A stretch of DNA of 64,000 nt from the NCBI GenBank assembly GCA_003117195.1, contig BDSI01000135.1:62001-126000 (forward strand). The letters are read 5' to 3'. Source of the DNA: Eudorina sp. 2006-703-Eu-15. Taxonomy: Eukaryota > Chlorophyta > Chlorophyceae > Chlamydomonadales > Volvocaceae. Positions within the stretch are counted from its first letter, which is position 1, and each line of letters begins with the position of its first letter. Both the position numbers and the translations under genes were made by a program. Below, one piece after another: positions 1 to 11,635 of this stretch. The notes below the pieces were generated by a model. That model searched no databases. It was not told the DNA's origin and saw only the letters and a program-made list of their open reading frames with translations.

Positions 1-90
1 AATCCGGATCCAGATCAGGTTACAGACCACAGCCTTGGAGCCTCAACCCGGATCTCAACCCCGACCCGTACCCCAACCCCGACTGCACCC

Positions 91-228
91 CTGGCCCCGA
101 CTCCAACCCTGGCCCCGACTCCAACCCTGGCCCCGACTCCAACCCTGGCCCCGACTCCAACCCTGGCCCCGACTCCAACCCTGGCCCCGACTCCAACCCT
201 GGCCCCTGACTCCAACCCTGGCCCTGAC
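91..228. repeat. 18-bp minisatellite in a cyclophilin intron
   Basis: Seven to eight near-perfect copies of an 18-bp unit (CTGGCCCCGACTCCAACC) run head to tail, with looser GA/CCCC-rich copies on the left from about position 45. The array ends about 25 bp before the splice acceptor of the first visible cyclophilin exon, so it lies in the preceding intron. It is open in several frames only because it is a multiple of three long. Confidence 0.9.
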
Positions 229-252
229 CCCGCGATCCGGCTTCCTCCGCAG

Positions 253-2978
253 GTGCGTATCGGGGGTCTCCCGGCGGGTCGTATCACGGTGGTGCTCTTC
301 GCGGAGGACGCCCCTCTGGCCGCTGAGAACTTCCGCCTGCTGTGCACGGGTGGGTGCGTGCGTGGGAGGGTACAAGGGAGACCTGCACTGCGGGGCGTGC
401 TCCGAGGGCTCCTGTGAGATGTAGGCGTGCTCTGTATGTCGGGGAGGAGGCTGCGGGGTTCTCGCGGAGGGCCCTCTCGACTCAGTTAAGTCATGGGACG
501 GGGCAGCGCAGGCAGTGAGCGTCTCTGAAGGCCGCTTCGAGGTCGCTGCGTGGGGTCCGGATGTGCTGGACGCGGGGGGAACGTCAAGCGGTGCTAGGTC
601 TTGCAAAAGCGACGGAGAAAAGGCGCCTGCTCACAGCGACCTCCTGGGCGTGCCCCTGTCCCGTGGGTCCGTGTGCCCGTACCTGCAGGCGAAGCGGGTG
701 CCGTACCAGCTGGCCGCGAGGGCGCCGGCACCCCGTACAGCTACAAGGTGGGGCATGATTTCGCATGCTTGTCTTTGCGGACCCTGACTGTCACGTCTGC
801 CCGACCCGTGGGTCCACCTCCCGCCTCTTCCAGGGCACCGGCCCTCACCCTGCTGCGACGTTTCGGCCCGCGCTGAACTCACTGGCCCATTCGTGAGTCA
901 CTTCTCCTAAACCCCCTTGCACAGGTTTCCACGGCGCGGGCGTGTTTGTGCGTGGGAGATAAAGACAAACCCGTGCGCATGTTTGTCCGTGTGTTTGCCT
1001 GTGTGTTGAGCGAGGCACCTCGCCCGTGTGTTTTCGTCTGACTATTGCCAGGCGGGACTTGCTCCTCGAAGAGAAGTTGCGTCCTGTAACTCTATTTACC
1101 TTCCTGAAAGCCTTTCGCTGACCTGCCTTCACTTCCGGGTGCCTCGCCTGCCCTTCCTCGTGCGCCTGTTGCTGCCCAGGGCGCCACCTTCTACCGCATC
1201 GTCAAGGCCTTCGTTGACCAGGCCGGGATCCACACCGACTCGCCGCTGGGGGGCCAGTTCCGAGACGACCTGGGCGGCCTCCGTTTGGAGCACGACCGCA
1301 TGGTGGGGTGCGGTCGGGCAGGTGACCGGCTGCAGCCGACGTCGGTTGGTCGCGGTCGACCGACCGACCGACCGCTGGCGAGCTGGCCGGGTCGGGCTGG
1401 GTGGCCCACGGGACACCCGCCTGGACTGCCACACCATCTGACCTCGCCACGCACGTTTCTCCCGCCACGGAACGGCGAGTACCTGGCCGTGGCCGAGCAG
1501 CTCTGCGCAAGAAGCGCAACAACCTCGTTTGTGCGGATATATATGTGTGTGTGTGCATTCATCGCTGGTAATGCTGCATGGTTCTGCGAATGTGCGCGTG
1601 GGTGTGAATAAAACCTGAGTCAGCTGGGCGTCCTCCCCGCCTCGGCCTCCCCGTTGTTTTCCGGCGCCGCCCCCCCCCCCCAGGGCCTGCTCTCCATGGC
1701 CAACAGGGGCCCCAACACCAACACGGCGCACTTCTTCATCCTGATGGGACCGGCTCACCATCTGGACGGCCGCCACGCGGTGTTTGGGGAGATCGTGGAC
1801 GGGCAAGTTGGTTGCAAGGACCGTTGGGTGGGGTCGGGCGGGGCTCTGGGGGTGGAAGTTAAATTGAAAAAAATAAATAAACCCGTAGAACGAACCCGGG
1901 CACACCCAGCATAACGCAGTATACTTACGGGGTGCGGTGGGGGTGGGTGCGTGCGCGGACGGTTCGGCTCGGGGGCCGGCGCTACGTCATCCCACTGTAC
2001 CTGTTCATTGCCCTTGGGAGGAGCCGTGGTATTCGTGAGTGGTTTGACTTGCGAAAGTATGACAGCGTCTCCTTGAATATTAATGTTCCAGTGGACCCTG
2101 CGGTGGTCAGCCTGTTGTCAGCTTCTTGTTGGCATCCTGTGCTTCGCAGGCCCGCACCCGCACCCACGTACCTGCACACTCGGTTACATACCTGTTCCTG
2201 CCTGCACCTGCCTTGACCCGTTTGCGCCTACCCCACCCCACCCTACCCTGCCCTATCCCTACCGTACCCCCAGTCATGATGTGGCTGTGGCCCTCAACGA
2301 CCTGGCCGCCAACCAGCCCTCCCAGGAGCTGCTGGGCAGCAAAGCGGCCAAGGTGTGACGGACCCGCAGCGGGTACCCCCCGCGGCGCTTGCGACACCGC
2401 TGCTCCACGCAATCAAGGCGTGGCAGTCCTCTTCCCAGGTTCCGCTTTGTTCTGACCCGGCATCGTGCTTCGCCTCAATAGGGTTGGCAGTGCGGACCTT
2501 CACCTTCACGCTTCACCCGCTGGTGCACGGGCGTGGGCCCGCGTGTGCCAGCCACTGTGTGGGCCACCACCGTACCCGCATAGAGCTGTTTGCGGGGAAG
2601 GGAGGCAGAGCGAAAGCCGCCGCCTTCATCAATCCCAGTGCCTGCTCTCGCTTCCCCAGGACGACGGGGCTGCACACGCTTCCATGCCGGATTACGGTAC
2701 CTGCCGGTGACTTCCAGGGTGGCACCTGGGTGGCTCCAGGGTGGCTCCAGGGTGGCTACGGTTGCTGAGGAGTTCGCTCCCTGGTCACCTGCGCTTGTCT
2801 TGTCACGGTGCCCCCCCCTCTCTCCGCCATGTGCGCATGCATTGCGCAGATCGAGGAGTGCGGGCAGCTGCGGCGGGGCACTTACCTGGACAGCACGGAC
2901 TTCCGGATGGCGCTGGAGGAGGAGCGGGAGAGGCTCAGCAAGGCAGCGGGGGCGGGGGCGGGGGCTGAGGCGGCCTGA
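253..2978 (+). CDS. Cyclophilin-type peptidyl-prolyl cis-trans isomerase (5' end off window)
   Basis: Exons in phase: 253-349, 689-747, 1180-1302, 1684-1802, 2274-2354, 2660-2696, 2850-2978; about 215 codons are visible and earlier exons lie left of the window. The product should catalyse proline cis-trans isomerisation. Visible family marks are [24 protein letters not shown] across the first junction, [11 protein letters not shown] (catalytic Arg of the F-x-R motif kept), [17 protein letters not shown] and [15 protein letters not shown]. The Trp usual for cyclosporin binding is His in HLDGRH, as in many divergent cyclophilins, so drug binding is likely weak (inference). The C-terminus has a charged helix ([11 protein letters not shown]) after the conserved IEECGQL strand. 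Intron 1803-2273 only keeps frame if it starts with GC (G|GCAAGT). The isoform and compartment cannot be told without the N-terminus. Confidence 0.88.
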
Positions 2979-3924
2979 GGCCGGCAGATGAGGCGGGGGT
3001 AACGTCGACGGAAGTGCTGCGTTTGTGTTTTGTTGCCACATCGAGTTCTAGGGGTCGGCGCATGACCCAGCCTCCGTAGTTGGGGCACCCCACCCCACCC
3101 CGTCCCACCCCACCCCAGGTGTGCCACGGAAATGGGCAGCATGACAGCCTCAGCCACTTGGCGGCGTGACGGCGTTTGCGCGGACCCTGCAGGTCATGAC
3201 GAAGTGCTGCCACGCGCTGTCTCGCTGGCGGTTAGCGGTTGTCTGCGCTCGGGCAGGCCGGGGCGATTTCCAACATTGCGGTGTACAGGGTCCGTTGTAA
3301 CCCTCTTTAACATATACGTTTTCGGATGATCCGAGGGGACCACTGTGACATGCTCCATTTCAGGGCAGGACAGGACCTGGCAGCCTACGGGGTTGCATCC
3401 TTTCCATATCCGGATGGCGTTACTGTTCTTGGTTACGGTCGTTCGGGCATATGCCGTGCGAACGAGCACGAGGTCCTCGCGGTCCGTGCAGTCGTCGCGA
3501 CGGGGCCCACTGCGTTGCCCTTGCCGAGCATCTCGGTCCGACGGTCCCGGCTTTCTCAGACCTCCAAGCTCCAACGGGCGCTGCACCCAATCACAGGCCA
3601 CCACGCACCAGGTCAGCGAACGACCCAGGGGGCCCCGTGCAGATCGTCCCTTCCGTATACTGTAGCACGATTCATTCTCGTATCAGCTGTGCCGAAGGTC
3701 ACACCGTCGCCCGCCCCATCCCTCCACTCCACAAAACACATACGACGCGCACAGCGGGAGTCCTTGGGCACTACTGGTCATATCGCAACCGCTGCAGCAG
3801 ACATGTGCCCTGTGACCCAGGCCCTCAGCGTGTCCATGACTGCTCTACACTCCCTTACGGTGCCGCTTCGGCGCGCCCGCCCCCCTTCCCCCCTCGTGAC
3901 CGCCAGCCGTCCATCCAAGACGCC
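2979..3924. other. Intergenic / 3' UTR, no gene recognised
   Basis: This stretch follows the cyclophilin stop. The TGTAA at 3296-3300 (TCCGTTGTAACC) is the best poly(A) signal candidate for that gene. A plus-strand open frame runs from here through 4750, but it overlaps the spliced minus-strand gene and has no protein character. Nothing else is recognised. Confidence 0.55.
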
Positions 3925-5048
3925 TCAGAACGTCACGCCCTTCTGCTGCAGGAAGCTGGCCAGCGAGTGCAGCCAGGCGCCCACGCGCCGCGCCGCTGCG
4001 GCTACCGCCTCCGCGATGAAGGCGAAGCGCGCATCCGCCCCGGCCCGAAGCGTCATGGTCCCCAGCGGCGGCGCCTCCAGCTCCGCCCACGCCAGGACAC
4101 CGGTGGCCAGCAGCAGCGCCACCACCACCGCCGCCAGCGCCCACCGTGTCTGCCGACGTGATATCGAGATTGGCGCGAATTGGTCAGGTTTGGAACGGTC
4201 GAGTCATGTTGTATTGTGCGGTTTGTGCCAGATGGGATGCGTGGACCGGGATGGGTTGGAGTTTTGTAGGTGTGGGACGACTCCTGCCACCTACACACGC
4301 ACGCACACACCCCTGCATGCCCACCTGTGCCAAGCGGCGCTGCAGCTGCTGCCGGTCTTGATGAGACTCCGTGACGGCCTTCTCGGCTGCCTACATGCAC
4401 GGCACACAACGACCTTGTACGGTACTTCAGGTCTGCAGCTGAAGAGCAGCGGTCAAAATTCAACCGTTGGTCGCGCATTTCCCCATCCCCAAAGACCCCG
4501 GCTGGTGGTACGGCATTTCGCATCCAGTCCTCCTTGTTCACCCCGGCAGCCGACGCTGATTCCCCGGCTCGGTGCCCCGGCCAGCTCACCTGGCGCCGCG
4601 CCTCGGATTCCACGAGCCGTTGCTTCAGCTCGAACACCTTTAGGCGGGCAGTTGCGGACCCATGGGTCTTCGGCGTGGATTTGCTTTCATGCACCACACT
4701 GCCAGGTGCCTCTAGCAAGTCCACAAACCACAATTGGGGCATTACAATGACCGATGCACATCACTTGCCCGGTTTCCCGTTTGAGAGTTCGAGTGTAATG
4801 GACGGGGTGCGGTCACCTAGGTCCGTACGCGGACAGATCTGGTCCGCAGTGCAGGTGCAGAATGGTAACTAGCTACCAGCCGGTGCACTTGTGGAGCCTG
4901 CCCGTTACGCCATGGTGGTGCGGTGTAGTTTTGCAGCGATTGGTGAGGAGGCTGCGGCCGTCACCGACGTGTCACCGTTAAGGGGTCCACTGTACCGTGA
5001 TTCATATCAGCCACGTACCTGGCCCTGAAGCTGCTGAAGCCGTCCCGC
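3925..5048 (-). CDS. Hypothetical coiled-coil protein with a C-terminal membrane helix
   Basis: Minus-strand exons ending in TGA at 3925-3927: 4149-3925, 4390-4325, 4698-4590 (5' limit uncertain; an acceptor at about 4671 also fits) and perhaps 5048-5019. All read in one phase. The upstream pieces are short amphipathic, coiled-coil-like segments (LQQLQGQ, KVFELKQRLVESEARRQ, ESHQDRQQLQRRLAQ). The last exon opens with a hydrophobic helix (WALAAVVVALLLATGVLAWA) followed by about 50 residues ending FLQQKGVTF. This suggests a membrane-anchored coiled-coil protein, perhaps of the secretory pathway, but no family is recognised. A further exon near 5225-5270 is possible. The start codon was not found. 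Confidence 0.5.
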
Positions 5049-6384
5049 CTGCCGAAAGCGTGTCGTATGTACCGCGTCAGAACGGGGACGGGTGCAGCGG
5101 GTTAGAGTAGCGAGGCAAATTCGTCCAAAAACGCACGGTGGCGTAGCCGACTATGTACTCCTTCGGGCGAAGTTTCAAGGAGCTGGGCCGGCAGGCGGCG
5201 CCCTGCAGTGCTTCAGCCGCACCTCGTCCAGACCGTTAGCACGGCTGTAGCTGCCGTAGCTGCCACGCCAGGCGGCCCCTGAGCCTCGCCGGCCTGCGCA
5301 CTCGCGCGCGGCACGTCGTGCGACGTAGCTCAGGTCCGGCCAGCAGACCCCACGGAAAACGACTGACGAGGAAGTAACATTCCCAGAAGATGTGTGCTGA
5401 GCGAGCGGCGGGCAGGGGCCGAGCACGCAACGACGCGGCTGGGCAGCCCCACGCGCAAATTTCGCGACCGCGCCGGCGACCCTGGAATGCGGAGCGCCCG
5501 TCTGACAACGCTGCAAATTAAATTCCCTGTAAGTCAGGAGGTTGCTGAACATGGCCCTGCTCAAAACAGAAAAAATAGGTTTATGAGGCGACCAGAGATG
5601 CGACCTTGCGCTCGTGATATAGAGTCTTGGAAGCAGACGAGGTAACCGGGATAAACAACTTCAATAAGAATGAAAGTTCTTGAAAAATAAGAGGTACCCT
5701 CTAATGAGATCCGAATTTTGTTACCTCCCAACTGACCCAGGGGTCATTGCATGTTGCCTAACTTTTACGGAGCACGACCATTCGCCCAGTACCGAGCAAG
5801 TCAAATACAATTTAATTACAGCTTGTAGGTTCTGATGTGTACATGGAAGCCAACGTCCCTGTCATTGCAGCTCACCGCAACCTCGGGCATCAGAAGTCAG
5901 TTGAGCAGAACAACCAGCAAAATGCATGGATACTTTTAAAAAATAAGCTTGTCGTTGGTCATGCAAGCCAGCATACGACAGCGGCACGCTTGCGAGGTTC
6001 GTGCGCCTCTTCCATGCATCGCATCGACGGATGACAAATCAATATTTGGAGAGCAAGCGAATCTCTGTGGGATTACAGTGGTTGAGGTGAGTCCGTTCAA
6101 TCTTGGTGGGGTGAGGCTTCTAGTGACGTACACCCTCCAAGTGTGAGAGGAAGAATCTCATACGGTACGCACGCATACAACAACTCACCCAGTTGCGCCG
6201 GCAAATACAAAGCGCCTACAGTGTCAATGCACATTTACTTTTAGTACTGGAACAGGCCGACAACGATGATTCTAGGGCTGGAAGTTACAGCGCCGACCAG
6301 GCGTTCATCGGCTGTGACTGGCATGGCACAGGCACGCAGACCTGCTGTGGAGGACGAGCCCTGCTTCAGCAGGGCCAATGCAGG
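5049..6384. other. Intergenic, no gene recognised
   Basis: Upstream flank of the minus-strand coiled-coil gene. A possible extra exon of that gene ends in GLDE at about 5225-5270 (minus strand), but no consistent acceptor was found. The stretch 5640-6260 is AT-richer than its surroundings and has no convincing exon. Confidence 0.5.
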
Positions 6385-6463
6385 CTCAGTCGCCAGCCCA
6401 GCAGCGGACCCCCTAAGCCTTGCCACGAGGCTTAGGGGGTCCGCTGCTGGGCTGGCGACTGAG
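6385..6463. repeat. Perfect 36-bp inverted repeat with a 7-nt loop
   Basis: The left arm 6385-6420 (begins CTCAGTCGCCAGCCC, ends CCCCCTAAGCCT) is the exact reverse complement of the right arm 6428-6463. The loop is TGCCACG at 6421-6427. Pairing stops at the arm ends. An RNA copy of either strand would fold into an uninterrupted 36-bp stem. It sits about 175 bp upstream of a decayed LINE fragment and overlaps no recognised gene. Confidence 0.95.
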
Positions 6464-6639
6464 ACTCCACCTGACTGAATTGATAAAGCTCAAACGAAGA
6501 AAGAAGAAAACTACCGAGTACCGTTAGATTAGATAAAATAAGTACACTGGCGCGACTTCGGCGTGTTCTCCAAGGGGGGCCGGAGGACCATCGGGCGGCC
6601 ACCTTCGGAAAATGAAAGACGCCAAATCGACCGAACCGC

Positions 6640-8045
6640 CGTGGATACGACATCGTACATCACTGCCTGGGCCCTCGCGCAGGGGCAGGGCGATGGGGTG
6701 ATTGGCGGCAATGGGTCGAGATAGACCGGCGTCTGGTCGACCTTCAAGAAAGGATACCAGCGGCCTGGGTGACAGCAGCCCAGGAGGTACAGGCGGATGG
6801 GCCCCAGGGGGCGCAGTAGCCAACGGAAGAGGAGGTGTCGGCCATGCTGCTCAATCGCATGGGCTGGCGTGGAAGAGTGGGCTGAAGGTGGCCCTGGGGG
6901 AGTACTCGGTTCGGGTGGGTACGGCGATGCAACTAGCCAAAGTGGCGGGTCGACGCAGTGCGGCCCACTTGCTGTTTGCCTGCGAGGCGCTAGGGCTGGG
7001 GGCCAACGACTCTCTCACTCAGATGGCGGCGACCCGGATCCAGGGGCTGCTGAGCCGCCACTGACTTAGTAGGGAAAATGAGCATAAAGAGGCCTTTTGG
7101 CGCCTTATATGATCGATGGCGTCCCGTTGTTGGGCAACTCCCATATGCGACACGCGAGAGTGGCGCGGTGTGGGTGCGGTGGATACCCAATGAAATGCGG
7201 GGGGCAGACACAGCCCGCCAGCACCATTTCTGGTCGTGTCGGGTGGCCCAGGCGGCGGTGGGTCAGATGGAATCTCGCCTAGGGGCGCGGTTACGGAGGA
7301 CGCATGTCTGGCCCCGCCACCCGTGGAGACTGGCCGCCGATTCATGGTGGCCGCCCTGTGGCAGACAGCACCCGATCAGGGTCCCACTGTGTCGCCAGGA
7401 CAGGATTTGGCAGAGCAAGGGGAGCGGCGTGCAATCGCTGACTTCTGGGGGCGCGTGCATGGGTTTGCCCAGTTGGGCCTCCTGCGACGTGGATGGACCT
7501 CGGTGGGCCCATTCCACCCTTTTTTGAGAGTGTCGGGGAGACCTTGCAGTGTGCGGGGCCTGGTCTTGAGGGCTGAGGCACGGGCGCCCTGTCCTCTATC
7601 TGTTTGCTACGGGTTCACCTGCCCGGGGCCCAAGGTGGGGACCTGGCCTGCCCTCAGCTGGGGGAGGAGGCCGGGCTCCCGTTGGCGTGTTGTTGCTTGG
7701 CCACGGTGTTTCTTTTGATGCGGGTTACTCCCCTAGCGGTCACGAGGCAGGCGTGGGTCTTCCAGCGCAGCGCAGCGCTGGGTGCTTCAGGGGTGGTGGT
7801 AGCTGGGTAATGGGGTGCCTGTTTGGGCGACCTTCCCTGTGCTTGACTTTATCCACTTCTGGGAATTCCGCCCTCTGCTGTGCCTATCCCTTTGGTAGTG
7901 TTGCCCCGCTGCGCGCCTCTGCTTGCTTCGGTGTCTGACTGGTTGGGGTTATGGCCCGGTGTGTTTTCTTTGGGTGCGGCGTTGAGGTGTGGAGGTGTCT
8001 TGCCGCCTTGTCGGTGGGGCCTGCTGCTGGGGCCGCTTCAATCAT
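6640..8045 (+). mobile_element. Decayed 5'-truncated LINE (non-LTR) fragment, copy A
   Basis: This stretch aligns over its whole length with 24225-25700 of the larger LINE copy. Shared blocks include GATGGGGTGATTGGCGGCAA, the ATGCAACTAGCC region, CATATGCGACACGCGAGAGT, and the 3' part with GGTAATGGGGTGCCTGT and TTGCCCCGCTGCGCGCCTCT. Identity is roughly 85% by eye. The frame is broken by several indels (the shared protein moves between all three frames near 6840, 7060 and 7240), so it is a dead copy. It carries only the C-terminal domain of the element and its long 3' region. The left end is approximate, and the CATT tail is lost or reduced to CAATCATT at the right end. Confidence 0.85.
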
Positions 8046-8809
8046 TAAGTACTAACGACTATGACACTGTAGGCTCTCATTATTTGCTGGCGCGAGTGGG
8101 TGTGTTGTTGTATGCGTGAGTATGATATGTATGATCTGGGTTGGGTTGCCGACGGGACTGACGGCTGGCATAAGCGGCGCGCGCTTGCTCCAATTTCTAA
8201 GGATAGATTAACCAATCATAAGCTTTCTTTTACTATTTATATTTCTTCATAGCATCATGTTTTGCGACTTCCCGCCTTTGCTTTCCTACTAACCATGAAA
8301 TGCGGTGCTCTCATACTTGAGCGCTCTTCATAAATTTAATGTTGCAATTGAAAGCATTGCAAACCGTGCACTATGCTGTGAGATTCTTTCTCTCACACTT
8401 GGGGGGTGTACGTCACTAGAAGCATGGGATGTCCGTACTAACCAACTTATTAAAGGGCATAAGCGGTTTTGGCCCAAAAATTATTTCCATTAGACCTGCA
8501 CAAGTTTGTTCTGCCCCGCCTAAAGCAATGAAGCGTCGCACAGTGACAGTTATGTTACAACTGACGATATCCAACTCTGCCTCCCAACTCCGATGAGAGA
8601 AACATTGCGCCAATACTTCTTGAATTATAATCAGGGGCATGGCCACCCGCGCGCAGCGCCGGGAGATGCAGGACCTTCAGGTATCCATAACCCACAGCAC
8701 TATCCGAATTTCCGATTTCCGATTATAAAATTTGCAAACCAGGCGACATTTCAAAAATTGAATAATCCTACTGTAATTGCTGCAGAGGCAACAGAAAACC
8801 CTAGCACGA
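8046..8809. other. AT-rich intergenic stretch upstream of the phosphatase
   Basis: Markedly AT-rich DNA for this window (for example 8195-8280) between the LINE remnant and the histidine phosphatase start. No exon, repeat or RNA gene was recognised. The promoter of the downstream gene should lie here. Confidence 0.5.
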
Positions 8810-10233
8810 ATGGACCCAGCCCTCGCAACGCACATCGTGCTGGTACGCCATGGCCAAACAGACTGGAACGCCCAGATGCGTCTGCAGGGTCACCAAAATC
8901 CCGGACTTAACACATTGGGCCTGCAGCAGGCACAAGAGGTGCGCTGGGCTTGGGTCTTACCGCCCTGACGGAGCGGCCTGTGCCGGTGACCAGTTCTCCC
9001 CAGTCAGCCTAATGCGGCACTGCGGATACTCAGGCGCAGCTCGACAATGGCGCAATGACAAGCTCGTTATGCCGTTGCAGCTCGCTGCGGCCCTGAGGGA
9101 GGAGAAGCTGGATGCACTCTACAGCTCGGACCTGCTTCGGGCAGTGCAGACTGCCGAGGCCATCGCCGCGGAGCGCCCCGAGGGAATGACGGTAGGTACG
9201 GTCAGACGTACGGCGGTTCTCATTACCGTACTTGCGGAAACTCAACAAGGTCCGTCCGACAAAACCCTTCACCATGGCTGTGCCCGAGTGCAGCCCGCCG
9301 CGGCGCACAGCTTAACACCGGTTTCGGCTGGACGACACGCTGCTCCCTCCCCCCCTCCCGCCCGCCGTCCGTACCTCCAGATCCGGACCAGTTCCGGGCT
9401 GCGGGAGCGCCACCTGGGGGTGGTGGAGGGCCTCACGTTGCCTGAGGTGGCGGACCAGCAGCCCGAGGCGTTCAAGCTGCTGCGCACTCACGATGACGAC
9501 ACCCCCATGCCGGGCGGCGAGAGCCCGCGGCAGATGCGGGAGCGGGTGGTGACGGACCTGGAGCGCATCGCCTCGGCGCATCCGGGTGCGATACTGCGGC
9601 TGGATGGCCCCTCGACCAGGGTGGCATCCGAACATTGCAGCGGCGCGGTGCGGGCATGCCTCGGTGGCGGGTACGCCTTCGGGCCTCTCCTGTGAGGCGC
9701 CGATCATACCGTGCCGTTGTGGGGCCGCCTGCACCATTTCATTCACTAGCTGCAGCGCATGTCCTGTTGGACTCCGGAGCATTTGAAGGTCCTCGGGGAC
9801 GTGGGAGCAGGAGTGATCAAGAACATAGATGAAATTTATGATCGGATGCCGGCAGTGTCTGGTGTCCCATAGCCACCACCTGCGCGCAATGGCTCCTGAC
9901 TGTCCCCGCTGGATGCTCAGCGGCGGTACTTGAAAAGGAGAGTGACCCGTGGGACAAAGACACCCGTAACGAAGTGCGTATTCTCTCGGTAAGTTCTGTT
10001 GCTCTTATGTGCCCCGCCCTCCAGGACAGACCGTGCTGGTTGTGGTGCACGGCGGGGTTCTGCATTCGCTGTATCGACACGTCGTGGGACACGCGTACAA
10101 CGGCCCCATCGCCAACGCTTCGCTGCACCGACTGCGGGTCCAGGACCGCACGTGGGCGGCAGTGGAGTGGAATGTCACTCGCGGCGGCGTCAAGGCCGCG
10201 GAGGCTTTCGGCGGCGGCATAACGGAGGGATGA
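8810..10233 (+). CDS. Histidine phosphatase superfamily protein (phosphoglycerate mutase-like)
   Basis: Four exons in phase: 8810-8938, 9081-9191, 9381-9585, 10025-10233, giving 217 residues. The branch 1 histidine phosphatase signature is complete: LVRHGQTDWN near residues 11-20 holds the phospho-accepting His, LYSSDLLRAVQTAEAI and LRERHLGVVEG follow, and VVVHGGVLHSLYRH near residue 155 supplies the second catalytic His. This matches the small cofactor-independent-looking phosphatases of the family rather than glycolytic mutase; the substrate cannot be told. The ATG at 8810 is chosen because the fold begins almost at once; an in-frame upstream start at about 8777 would add 11 residues. All three introns have GTAGGT/GTGCG-type donors and CAG acceptors. 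Confidence 0.9.
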
Positions 10234-11635
10234 CCGAGGCACGGTGCTTGGAGACTGGACTGAGCACAATGGCCACGCACGGCGGCTACGGGCATCGCCG
10301 TCCTTCTTTCCGAACCCTCGGCCAGGGTTCTTACGCCGTACATAGACTACGTAGATTTCGGGTGCCCAGCAATGCGGCTGTGAGCTTGTTGCGAACCTTG
10401 CTCGGACGTGAGGGCTGTCGGCCCCACACCGTTTGTGGGTTTGGGGGAAGAGCGATGGTACAAGGTAAAGTTCCTATTGTTCTCTACGAAGCGGATGTGC
10501 ACGAGGATGAAAGCCAGGATGTGATAAACAACGGGTAAAGGCGGCAATGGTGACGGGGTGGTGTGGATGCGACGTGGCGTCTGGCTGCACTGCAGGACAG
10601 GGCGAGTGCGCAGCACCGCCCTGCGTATAGGTCGCCTTGGCTGGCGCTGCCTTCCGTTACGTGCCAAGGGCTTGGCGTCTGACATCGTGACATGGGTGCT
10701 CCATGTAATCGTCCGGAAGATGACAAATGCCCGGGGTCGCCGACGTAGAGGTGGGGAGCCCAGAGAGCCTACCCTGAACATTGCAGGACGAATGATGGAT
10801 GGCTTAGTCGGATGTGCCCATTAAGGGCAGTGGGCCCAAAGCAGGTACATTGCAGTGCCGCAGCTGCCATTTTATGTGCGGACGGGATGACAGACGGCGA
10901 GGGGCTGGGGACGCGGAAACCTGCTACATCAGGCTACGTCGTACCTGTCACGATGTTGGTCTGGACAATCACCTTGCATCGCCACCCCTGCGCTATCACC
11001 CACGACGGCATTGAATTAAGCAGTGTTATACAGCATTTCGGCGACTGTTACTTAGGTGGTTACAAGGCGGAAACAACAGAACGGGACTGAGCCATAAAAT
11101 ACATGTTCCGCATAACCTGATCGTAACGTTTTCACATTTAACATTAGAATAATACGCACTGAGTTATTTGATATGTTGCTGCTGTGTAAAAAGCGTGCTG
11201 CAGGGTCCTGATTCATGCGGTTAACCGCTTCTAACCACGACAGTACCCCCTTGAACGGCCAATTTGGGCATCTCGACACGTATCAGGTGCATACTATGAA
11301 ATAATAAAATATGAATACGATAAGGCATTATGAGTGGTTGATCGCGGGCTTAACCAGCTCTGTACTTGCATCTCTTGCAAACTCTCTCCTTGAGGCAATA
11401 AAATTGTACATGGTCACATATCTACACGCAGTAATTGCAATAGGTGATTATGAAACAGCAGGAATTTTGTGCATTCGTGTTGCGATGGCGTGTGCGAGCG
11501 TTATTCGTTGCATTGGGGTTTTGATTCCAGAATGTAAAGCCACCAATTGCAACTGGAAGTAGATTCGTTTTCTCATTCATTATCGGTGCACAATTCAAGA
11601 TTGAATTTGCGCTTCACGCATTCAGACCCGCAGAC
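10234..11635. other. Intergenic: phosphatase 3' side and acyltransferase 5' side
   Basis: A TGTAA at 10704-10708 is a possible poly(A) signal for the phosphatase, though about 470 nt past its stop. From about 11090 to 11620 the DNA is AT-richer. Small open frames at 11311-11562 have no recognisable protein character. No repeats or RNA genes were recognised. Confidence 0.5.

Noticed and set aside
3326..4750. A 474-codon plus-strand frame
   Set aside because: No domain, odd composition, and it overlaps minus-strand exons that agree in phase and have proper splice sites and a membrane helix.
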